DNA from: JALZAI01 sp038212215
GTDB taxonomy: Bacteria > Actinomycetota > Actinomycetes > Mycobacteriales > Jatrophihabitantaceae
Assembly: GCA_038212215.1 (NCBI GenBank)
Contig: JBBQUT010000026.1
Span: 1 to 64,000 of the forward strand
DNA length: 64,000 nt
Direction: 5' to 3'
Position 1 is the first letter of the stretch. Every line of letters begins with the position of its first letter. The notes under the pieces were generated by a model that had not been told where the DNA came from, did not search any database, and worked only from the letters and a program-made list of their open reading frames with translations. Shown here piece after piece: positions 8,882 to 16,297 of the stretch. The translations under genes and the position numbers were made by a program.

Positions 8882-9766
8882 TCATGAATGCCGATCGACC
8901 GATCGCAAGAACCACCCGAGGAAGCCCGCAGTAATCGCGGCGACAACCGCGAAGGCTGGCACCATCGACATCGAGGACACCGACGAGGTTGGATCGGCGT
9001 GCGCACCGAACCATTGATCGACCGAAATGCTAATACTCTCCAGCACAAACATGGCCAGCATCGCAGGGGTGACTAGCAAACCCCAGGCTTTGCGTCGACA
9101 GCACGCCACCGCGGCCACAGCGAGCAAGGGGAGCCAGATGGCGAGGTCTTGCACGTAGACCGGATTGGTCACCAACCCGGTCCCGTCAAGTACTGAGGTC
9201 GGGCGGGAACTTAACACCGCGGGCACTATCTGAGACAGCCATGCGCCCGCGTTCAGCAGCACGAGGGCCGCTGCTGCGCCCGCGGTCGCACGCACCGGAG
9301 TCGCTCCTGACAGGCGCGCCGCAAACGCGTCGAGGTCAATCGTGCGCACGAGAATGACCGTGCTCCACACGGCCAGTCCGAGATAGGCGGTATAGAAAAG
9401 GAACAGGTTGTTCATCGGGGTGGCGAAACACAACAGAACAGCCTGGTAGATGAGGTACGCGAGCGTGCCCAACCACACGACAAACGCCCGCGCGGACCCA
9501 CGCGCACTGCCGATCATCGCAACGAGCAGCACCGGAAGCCCAGCTGCCAGCAGAGCGACCGCAGTGCCCCGCAGATTGCCGTTGCTGGCCGTCACACCAT
9601 GCAGCAACGACGGAAACGCAACCGTCAGTCCCGCGGCGAGGGCCACGATCGCGGCCAGCGCGGCGCACAACGCGTATGTCGTCTTACCAGCACGTACGAC
9701 CTGTCGGCGCTCCGGACGCTGCGATCGTGCGGCGATCGCGCGGTGCGTGAAGGCCGTGGTCGTCAT
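8882..9766 (-). CDS. polytopic membrane protein of unknown function
   Basis: A 294-residue protein with about seven to eight predicted membrane helices after a basic N-terminal tail rich in His and Arg. I do not recognise a catalytic motif. It lies 36 bases upstream of the ABC ATPase on the same strand, so it may be the first gene of the exporter operon. Codon use and hydrophobicity support it as a real gene. Conserved features visible are a CFATPMNN segment between helices and a C-terminal pair of spans. Confidence 0.75.
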   Translation of the reverse strand: MTTTAFTHRAIAARSQRPERRQVVRAGKTTYALCAALAAIVALAAGLTVAFPSLLHGVTASNGNLRGTAVALLAAGLPVLLVAMIGSARGSARAFVVWLGTLAYLIYQAVLLCFATPMNNLFLFYTAYLGLAVWSTVILVRTIDLDAFAARLSGATPVRATAGAAAALVLLNAGAWLSQIVPAVLSSRPTSVLDGTGLVTNPVYVQDLAIWLPLLAVAAVACCRRKAWGLLVTPAMLAMFVLESISISVDQWFGAHADPTSSVSSMSMVPAFAVVAAITAGFLGWFLRSVDRHS

Positions 9767-10170
9767 ACCTGCAAACTCCTATCGGCACCGTCGTCGGCTG
9801 CCTACCAGGACGAGCAACAGGCTTCTTCGAGCATCAGTCGAACGAACCCTCGGCGGACAGGGTCGAAAGTCGCGCCGCGGCCCGAATGTCGCGACTGCAG
9901 CCCGACCGGTTCACCTACCTTGACTTCGACGTCGAGGACACCGTCGACGCACGCCGGCAGCGAACGCCGTCCAATGAGAAAAGGTCTCGAACAATCCCCG
10001 GCCGCGGACAAACACGCGCCGCACCGGCGGTGTAGTGCGACATCCACTCGGTCCACGTGCAAGTAACGCTATGCGCTTGGGCCGAGTGGGGACGTTCGGC
10101 ACTGCTTCACATGGGGGCGCAATTGTAGCGTTGGAAACGAGCTCGTGCACATGGTGAAAAGAGGTGGGTC
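9767..10170. other. intergenic region upstream of sulfur operon, one doubtful small ORF
   Basis: This 404-base gap separates divergent transcripts and should hold the promoters of the membrane-protein/ABC operon and of the sulfur operon. An 86-codon minus-strand frame (9802-10062) has fairly GC-rich third positions and two Cys pairs (RCGAC near the start, ACCSSW at the end), but I recognise no family, and it has no convincing ribosome site. I leave it as a doubtful hypothetical. Confidence 0.4.
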
Positions 10171-11418
10171 GTGAAGCGACTCTTGGTCCTCGGTGCCGGA
10201 ACGGCCGGGACGATGATCGTCAATAAGCTACGCCATCGTCTGAATGCCGATCAATGGCAGATCACGGTGGTCGACCGCGACGACTGCCATCGCTACCAGC
10301 CGGGTTACCTGTTTCTGCCGTTCGGCCAGTACACACCCGATCAGATCACCCGGCCGCGACGCGCTCAAGTTTGCGACGGCGTCGAGTTCGTCATCGGTGA
10401 CGTCGACCGGGTCGACGCCGCAACGAACTCCGTCCAGCTCACCGACGCGACGGTACTGGGCTACGACTATCTCGTCGTGGCAAGCGGTACGACACCCCGG
10501 CCGGACCAGACACCCGGCATGCTCGGCAGCGAATGGCGACGGAGCATCTTCGACTTCTACACCTTCGAGGGTGCGCAGGCTCTCCGCACAGCGTTGGCAC
10601 AGTTCGACGGTGGGCGCTTCGTCGTGCACATCACCGAAATGCCGATCAAATGCCCGGTCGCCCCGTTGGAATTCACCTTCCTGGCCGAGGCGTACTTCCG
10701 CGAACGCGGCATGCGAGACCGGGTCGAGATGGTCTACGTGACGCCCCTGTCCGGAGCGTTCACCAAACCCGTCGCCTCAACCCATCTCGGGGCAATGCTC
10801 GACCAGCGCAAGGTGAGCGTCGAGACCGACTTCATGATCGAGCGGATCGATCCCGAGACCAAGAACCTCGTCTCCTACGACGAGCGCGAGATCCCGTTCG
10901 ACCTGCTCGTCACCGTCCCACTCAACATGGGCGCCGACTTCGTGGCCCGATCCGAACTCGGCGACGACCTCAACTACGTGCCCGTCGACAAGCACACCCT
11001 GCTGTCCAAGCAGCACGCCAACATCTTCGCCGTCGGCGACGCCTCCGACATCCCGGCATCCAAGGCAGGCTCGGTGGCGCACTTCTCCGTCGAGATATTC
11101 GTCGACAACTTCCTCCAACACATCCACGGCGAGCCGATGACCGGATCGTTCGACGGACACGCGAACTGCTTCGTCGAGTCGGGCGAGGGCAAGGCGCTGC
11201 TCCTCGACTTCAACTACGACACCGAGCCATTGACCGGCAAGTACCCGGTCCCGATCCTCGGACCGTTCAGCCTGCTGGAAGAGAGCCGCGCCAACCACCT
11301 CGGCAAGCTTGCCTTTCGCTGGATGTACTGGAACGTCCTGCTTCCCGGACACCCCGTCCCCTTGCCGGCGCACATGTCCATGATCGGCAAACACCTCGAG
11401 AACGAAGGAGACATCTGA
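10171..11418 (+). CDS. sulfide:quinone oxidoreductase-like FAD flavoprotein
   Basis: The 415-residue protein has the N-terminal FAD-binding GAGTAGT loop (residues 8-14), a second dinucleotide segment and a late IFAVGDASDIPASKAG motif that contacts FAD. The HRYQPGYLFLPFG segment and a Cys in the MPIKCPVAP loop are typical of the SQR/type II NADH dehydrogenase family. These peripheral membrane enzymes oxidise sulfide and pass electrons to quinone. The GTG start follows an AGAGGTG ribosome site. It is first in a tight operon with a DsrC-like and a DsrE-like gene, which favours SQR over NADH dehydrogenase. Whether both redox cysteines of canonical SQR are placed correctly needs an alignment. Confidence 0.87.
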   Translation: MKRLLVLGAGTAGTMIVNKLRHRLNADQWQITVVDRDDCHRYQPGYLFLPFGQYTPDQITRPRRAQVCDGVEFVIGDVDRVDAATNSVQLTDATVLGYDYLVVASGTTPRPDQTPGMLGSEWRRSIFDFYTFEGAQALRTALAQFDGGRFVVHITEMPIKCPVAPLEFTFLAEAYFRERGMRDRVEMVYVTPLSGAFTKPVASTHLGAMLDQRKVSVETDFMIERIDPETKNLVSYDEREIPFDLLVTVPLNMGADFVARSELGDDLNYVPVDKHTLLSKQHANIFAVGDASDIPASKAGSVAHFSVEIFVDNFLQHIHGEPMTGSFDGHANCFVESGEGKALLLDFNYDTEPLTGKYPVPILGPFSLLEESRANHLGKLAFRWMYWNVLLPGHPVPLPAHMSMIGKHLENEGDI

Positions 11419-11732
11419 TGCCGGTCACCACGCTCGACGGCCACGAGATCCACGTCAGTGACGAGGGATTCCTCACCGATCCCTCCGAATGGACCGAGGA
11501 CCTCGCCGGCACGCTAGCCGCCCAGGTCGGCATCGAACTCACCGACGCGCACTGGAAGGTGCTCCGGTTCCTGCGCAAGGACTTCACACAGCAGGGCCAG
11601 ACAGCGACGATCCGCCGCGTCTCGACCGCCGGCGGAGTGCCCGTCAAAGAACTTTTCGTACTGTTCCCGCAAAAGCCGGCCAAGAAGATGGCCTATATCG
11701 CCGGGTTGCCCAAGCCGCACGGCTGCGTCTGA
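11418..11732 (+). CDS. DsrC/TusE-family sulfur carrier protein
   Basis: A 104-residue protein whose ATG shares a base with the upstream stop (TGATG). It shows the DsrC/TusE pattern: HWKVLRFLRKDF in the middle and the IAGLPKPHGCV tail. The penultimate Cys of the flexible C-terminal arm (CysA) is present, but the residue eleven positions before it, a second Cys in true dissimilatory DsrC, is Ala here. That makes it TusE-like or a single-Cys DsrC homologue. In known systems such proteins carry sulfur as a persulfide between a sulfur-oxidising enzyme and an acceptor. Translational coupling to SQR suggests it receives sulfur from that step. Confidence 0.9.
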   Translation: MPVTTLDGHEIHVSDEGFLTDPSEWTEDLAGTLAAQVGIELTDAHWKVLRFLRKDFTQQGQTATIRRVSTAGGVPVKELFVLFPQKPAKKMAYIAGLPKPHGCV

Positions 11733-11772
11733 GCACCTCGTCGTCTACCCACATGAACTGTCAGGAGCAATT

Positions 11773-12291
11773 GTGACCACCATCAGCGAGACCGCACCCG
11801 CAATCATTCCGCAATTCGACAACGCGACCAATAGCGGCCGCAAGCTCGCCATCATCTGTTCCAAAGGCACCCTGGACATGGCCTACCCCGGGCTGGTTCT
11901 CGCTAACGCCGCCCTCGGCGAAGGCGTCGAAACGCATATGTTCTTCACCTTCTGGGGCTTCGAGATAATCAACAAGAAGACAATGAACGACCTGAAATTC
12001 ACCCTGCTCGGCAACCCCGCCACGCACATGCCGCAGGGCCTCGGCGGACTACCTGGGATGACCTCAATGGCCACCGCGAAAATGAAGAAGTCGATCGCTG
12101 AAGTCGGTGTGCCCGAGGTGCCCGAGTTCCTCGAACAGATCGTGGCCTCGGGCGGACACCTCTGGGCATGCCGGATGTCCGCCGACATGAACCATCTGAC
12201 CAAAGCCGACCTCTATGACGACGTCGAGGACATCATCAGCGCCGCCGACTTCATCGAGAAGACTGAAGGCGCGCAGTTGCTGTTCATCTAG
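11773..12291 (+). CDS. DsrE/DsrF-like (DsrE2) sulfurtransferase-related protein
   Basis: The 172-residue product resembles the DsrE2/DrsE_2 family. It has IICSKGTLDMAYP near residue 27 and a HLWACRMSADMN segment near 137; each contains a conserved-looking Cys. The Met/Gly/Pro-rich middle (HMPQGLGGLPGMTSM) is also typical. DsrE2 proteins take part in intracellular sulfur trafficking, often next to TusA, rhodanese or Hdr genes, none of which is here. Its GTG follows AGGAG and lies 40 bases after the DsrC-like gene, so it is the last gene of the sulfur operon. Confidence 0.88.
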   Translation: MTTISETAPAIIPQFDNATNSGRKLAIICSKGTLDMAYPGLVLANAALGEGVETHMFFTFWGFEIINKKTMNDLKFTLLGNPATHMPQGLGGLPGMTSMATAKMKKSIAEVGVPEVPEFLEQIVASGGHLWACRMSADMNHLTKADLYDDVEDIISAADFIEKTEGAQLLFI

Positions 12292-12419
12292 CACAAGATG
12301 TCTGTCCATAACCTCGGCGAACCACCGCCGCTCAGTGACTTAGCTTGTGCTGCTTGCATGCAAACCCGTCGTGAACTCGGGTCGAACCCGTACCGGCACG
12401 GCGCCGCGAACACCGGGAG

Positions 12420-13261
12420 TCATTGGCTGGTCGTCCGGGCCGACCATCCACCGGTCTCGGCGAGTGCGGTCGCGAACCGTTCGACGTGCGCGAGGTGGGG
12501 AAAGTGGCCGCTGTCGGCCCATGCCTCGACTCGAGTGTCCATGCCGGTCGCGCTGAGGAAATGGGTGAGCGCAGGTGACGGCTCGCTTCCGAGCACCAGC
12601 AGGTAGCGCACCCTCCGAGCGGCGAGCGTGGCGGCGACCCCGTTCAGCATGGCCGAGAGATCGGCGGGTGAGCCGTCCAGAAGCTCGCTCCAGTAGCTCA
12701 GTGCGATGTCCGCCCGGGGATTTGAGGTTTGTTGGACCCGCGTCCGCATGTCGGCGGGTAGGGCATCGAGCTTGAAACCGGCCTCGAGTTGCGCCCAGAC
12801 CGCGTCGAAGTGTCCGCCGCGGATCTCGGGCTCGAGTTGTTTGATCATGGCGGCGAAGAACGGCACGTCCGCCGGGGACGAGTCGACATTGACGACACCG
12901 CGCACCGGGAACATCGATGCGTAGACCGTCGCGATGCCGCCAGCCGCCGAATGTCCGACGACGACCGGGCCGTGCAGCCCAGCTTGCTCAATTGCCGCGT
13001 GGACGACCTGCGCAACGTGGCCGGTTGTGTGCGGAAGGTGCGCGGGCGAGTCCCCGTGGCTCGGCAAGTCAAGGACGAGGGTGCGGCGGTCGGGGTCGAT
13101 CTGTTCCACGGCGTCGAGCACCGGCCGCCAGGTGCGGCGGTTGAAGCTCAACCCGTGCAGAAGAACGAGGGGTGCCCGTGCGTCGTCGCGGCCATACAGG
13201 TCGCCGGCGAGGCCGGCGAAGAGGACCCGGGGAAGAACGTGGCGGCGGATGACGTGGTCAT
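12420..13261 (-). CDS. alpha/beta hydrolase with an apparent 1-nt frameshift near its 5' end
   Basis: The intact frame encodes an alpha/beta hydrolase: the nucleophile elbow GHSAAGG, a late acid region and a final DSGHFPHLAH with the catalytic His. The frame continues upstream of the only usable in-frame start codon, a TTG at 13151, into a convincing N-terminus (LFAGLAGDLYGRD, then APLVLLHGLSF with the HG oxyanion loop). That frame has no start codon before an upstream stop. A well-placed ATG (13259-13261) with AAAGGA before it sits in another frame and reads out after 37 codons. From that ATG to the stop is 842 bases, one short of a multiple of three. I infer a 1-nt deletion or a sequencing error. 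Substrate unknown. Confidence 0.75.
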
Positions 13262-13321
13262 GCTGTGTCCTTTCCAGGAAGTGGTTTCACTGATGAGGCG
13301 TGAGCTGCGGGTGCACAATTC

Positions 13322-15742
13322 GTGACGACGACGGGAACGGTCGACGCATACGCTGCTGACGTGCTCCTCGTCGGCCGCTCCCGTGAACTCGCAGCCGTCA
13401 CCGATCTGCTCAACGGTGCGACCCACAGCCTGGGCGGCGTGCTGGTCCTCACCGGCCGGGCGGGATCGGGCCGGACTGCCTTGCTTGTGGAGACGGCTCG
13501 CTTGGCGCGTGCGGCCGGGCTGCCGGTGCTCACGGTCCGCGCCACCCGGTCGCAGCGTCCCGGGACGATCTGGGCGACGCTGTTGAGGACGGTGGGCGCT
13601 CCAGCGGCGCTGGTCGACCACTTGCTCGACAACCCGTCGGCCACCGACATCTCAGAGGCATGCCGAATCCTCTGCCGCAAGCAGCGCGGGCTCATCGCCA
13701 TCGACGACGTAGATGCCGGAGGACCCGTGGCGGTAGACGGCCTCGCGGCCCTGGGCAGCCTTCTGCCCGAGCATCCGCTGGCGGTCGTTACGACTTCGGC
13801 GGCGCCGCTTGGCGTCGGGACAGAGGTGGCGCTGTCCCCGCTCACCGACGCTGACGTCGCGGCGCTGTGCGGCGACGACCGTCCAGACGTCGTGCGCGCG
13901 ATCCGCACCGCCGCGCGCGGGCTGCCCGGGCCGGTCGCCGCGCTCACCGCCGAGTTGCGGTCGCTTCCGGCCGGCGACGACCCGGTCGTGGCCCTCGCGC
14001 TGCGCGCGCAGGGCGACGTCGAATTCCTGGATGTCGACCCGCAGGTCGTCCGTCTCATCGAGATCGGGTTGTCCCGCGCGAGCGAGCCCGCCGATCGTGC
14101 GGCCCTGCTCGCCACGCTCGCCCGGGAACTGCTCGGAGACAGCTCTGCGGCGGGACGACGTCGTGCGCTGCTCGACGATGCAGAGCGGCTGGCCGCCGGT
14201 ACCGGCGACCCGTGCCTGCAGGCGCGCGTGCTCGACGCCCGCCTGCACGCGCTGTGGGCACCCGACATCGCCGACGAGCGGCTCACGACGGCCGACCGCA
14301 TCATCGGGCTCGCACGCGAAGGCGGCGACCTTCAACTCGAGTCGGCCGGTGCTTTCTGGAGATTCGTCAGCCTCGTCGAGAGCGGCCGGATCCTCGAGGC
14401 AGAGAACGCCCTCGCTGACTACGAGCGCATCGCGCCGCCCGACGCGGAGACTCGCGTCCTCGTCCTGAGCCGACGGGCGATGCTTGCCGCGCTGCGCGGA
14501 CGCTACGAGCAGGCGCTGGCCCTGGCGGTAGAGGTCGGCGCCATCGGGGACGCTGCGGGCGTGCCGGATACGCAACGGCTCGTCGGCACCATCACTGGTT
14601 GTGTGGCAGCCGACTGCGGCACCGTCGGCCAGCTCGATGACGGCATTGCCGCATTCCTCGGATTCGCCCTCCGCTTCCCCGGCCACTTCTACGAGGCGAC
14701 CGCAGCGATGCTGCTCGCTCAGGCTGGTCGCGCGGACCAGGCGAGCGCCGAACTCGAGCGCGTCGCGCCCAGCCTCATCGGCGGGTCGGGTCCCCGCTGG
14801 TTGGGGTCCATCACGCACGCCGCGACGGCCGCAGTCTCCTTCGCCCGAGACGAGCTGCGCGAGCAGCTGTTCAACGCGCTGCAGCCATATTCAGGCAAGT
14901 TCGCGATATTGGGCGGCGCCAACGCGTGCTTCGGCCCCGTCGACCGCTATCTCGGCATGCTCGCCACGACGCTCGGACGTCCAGCGCAAGGCGTCGAACT
15001 CCTCGAACGAGCCGCCGCGGCAGAGGAGATGGTCGGCGCGCTTCCCGGCCTTGCCCGCACCCTCGCCGCACTCGCCGATGCGCACAAGCGCCGGGGCGCT
15101 CCCGGCGACGCCGACCAGGCCGCCGCACATGAGCTGCGGTCGGCGTCGATCGCGACACGGCTTGGGATGACGGCACTTCTGTCCCGACCGGGCGCTGCGT
15201 CGAACCAGTGGTCGCTACGCCGCGACGGCGAGGACTGGCTGCTGGAGGCAGGGGCAGAGGGGGCGCGACTGCGCGGCAGCCGCGGCCTGCACTACCTCGC
15301 CATGCTGCTCACCCATCCGCGCAGCGAGATCCCCGCCGCCACCTTGCTCGCCGGCGGCGCGGCACCGCCCCCCGCCCAGGACGAGCCGCTGCTCGACCGG
15401 CAGGCATTGAGCGCGTACCAGGCTCGGCTTCAACGACTCACCGACGCCGCAGAGTCGGCGGACCGCGCCGGCGACGTAACGAACGCGGCCAGGATCGCCG
15501 CCGAACGGGACGCGATTCTCGCCCAGCTACGCGGGACCGTCGGCCTCGCCGGGCGACGCCGGTCCTTCACCTCGCAGGAGGAACGGGCGCGCGTCAGTGT
15601 CACCAAAGCGGTGCGCGGCGCCCTTGACCGGATCGAGGCAGTCGCGCCGCAATGCGGCGCCCACCTCCGCTCGTCAGTGCGCACCGGACGGGACTGCCGC
15701 TACCAGCCGGCGCCCGGCGGCCCGGCAGGCTGGAGCGCCTGA
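13322..15742 (+). CDS. AAA-type ATP-binding regulator with TPR-like helical repeats
   Basis: This 806-residue protein begins with an AAA/NTPase domain (VGRSRELAAV, then a P-loop reading GRAGSGRT at residues 45-52). Walker B-like IAIDDVDAG follows near residue 130. The middle (about 250-630) is helical and TPR-like, as in LuxR/MalT-type regulators. The C-terminal 150 residues form a domain often seen on actinobacterial proteins of this sort: SRGLHYLAMLL, a long helical hairpin, then LRSSVRTGRDCRYQP. There is no LuxR HTH at the end. The usual P-loop Lys is Arg51. It is divergent from the hydrolase gene with about 60 bases between them. Signal and target are unknown. Confidence 0.8.
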   Translation: MTTTGTVDAYAADVLLVGRSRELAAVTDLLNGATHSLGGVLVLTGRAGSGRTALLVETARLARAAGLPVLTVRATRSQRPGTIWATLLRTVGAPAALVDHLLDNPSATDISEACRILCRKQRGLIAIDDVDAGGPVAVDGLAALGSLLPEHPLAVVTTSAAPLGVGTEVALSPLTDADVAALCGDDRPDVVRAIRTAARGLPGPVAALTAELRSLPAGDDPVVALALRAQGDVEFLDVDPQVVRLIEIGLSRASEPADRAALLATLARELLGDSSAAGRRRALLDDAERLAAGTGDPCLQARVLDARLHALWAPDIADERLTTADRIIGLAREGGDLQLESAGAFWRFVSLVESGRILEAENALADYERIAPPDAETRVLVLSRRAMLAALRGRYEQALALAVEVGAIGDAAGVPDTQRLVGTITGCVAADCGTVGQLDDGIAAFLGFALRFPGHFYEATAAMLLAQAGRADQASAELERVAPSLIGGSGPRWLGSITHAATAAVSFARDELREQLFNALQPYSGKFAILGGANACFGPVDRYLGMLATTLGRPAQGVELLERAAAAEEMVGALPGLARTLAALADAHKRRGAPGDADQAAAHELRSASIATRLGMTALLSRPGAASNQWSLRRDGEDWLLEAGAEGARLRGSRGLHYLAMLLTHPRSEIPAATLLAGGAAPPPAQDEPLLDRQALSAYQARLQRLTDAAESADRAGDVTNAARIAAERDAILAQLRGTVGLAGRRRSFTSQEERARVSVTKAVRGALDRIEAVAPQCGAHLRSSVRTGRDCRYQPAPGGPAGWSA

Positions 15743-15749
15743 CCGGCGC

Positions 15750-16030
15750 TCACACTGCGCACGCTTCGGCGAGCACCCGGGTGCGCCACTGTTGATAGGT
15801 CGTCGCGCCGGCACGGCCAAGGTCCTCGGCGGTTGACTGGAGGGTCGCAAGGTCGCCGGACAGCAGGGCGGGCGGCCAGTACCTCGAGCCACTGTGACCG
15901 ATCCTCGTGCGCACCGCGGGACTGTTGTCCAGTCGCCGGCAAGGGCAGCGGGTGCCAGGAGTTCCTCGGCAGCGAGATTCCACGCACACAGCGCGACGCA
16001 GATCGCGACGGTGTGGACCGACCGGCGCTA
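15750..16030 (-). pseudogene. decayed C-terminal remnant, helical regulator-like protein
   Basis: Read on the minus strand, three frames each hold a coherent piece: first VAICVALCAWNLAAEELLAPAALAGDW, written here only as its core CAWNLAAEELLAPAALAGDW, then SQWLEVLAARPA, then LLSGDLATLQSTAEDLGRAG with a YQQWRTRVLAEA tail and a TGA. The order and style resemble the end of TPR-containing regulators. No single frame joins them, so at least two indels are needed. Family assignment is weak. Confidence 0.4.
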
Positions 16031-16297
16031 GCATGGACTTGCACTACCGCCACAAGGCTGGACGCTGCCGGGCTTGCGACGACCTACCGTGTGTGGTCGT
16101 CGACCTGGGCATCAACTGGCGGCCGAGGGCACCCGAAGTGGGCGGCCCGTCGGCCCGTGGTGTCGCTGTCGCGGAGTTCGGTGGCCGCGGCGTCTCGGCA
16201 GCTACCCGGGGCGCTGCTGGCGAGCGTCCACCCGACGCGGCTACCTGTGCGGCTATTCGCGCCCGGCCACCGAACTGGGCGTTCAGAGGAGGAGTCT

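Noticed and set aside
9802..10062. 86-codon minus-strand frame upstream of the sulfur operon
   Set aside because: No ribosome site or known family; third-position composition alone is not enough to call a gene.
13258..14304. 348-codon minus-strand frame inside the AAA regulator gene
   Set aside because: Ser/Arg/Ala-rich translation typical of the antisense of high-GC coding DNA; no motif, and the + strand gene is well supported.
15833..16297. 155-codon N-terminal extension of the SNF2 frame
   Set aside because: No family similarity, low-complexity, and a strong ribosome site with GTG at 16298.
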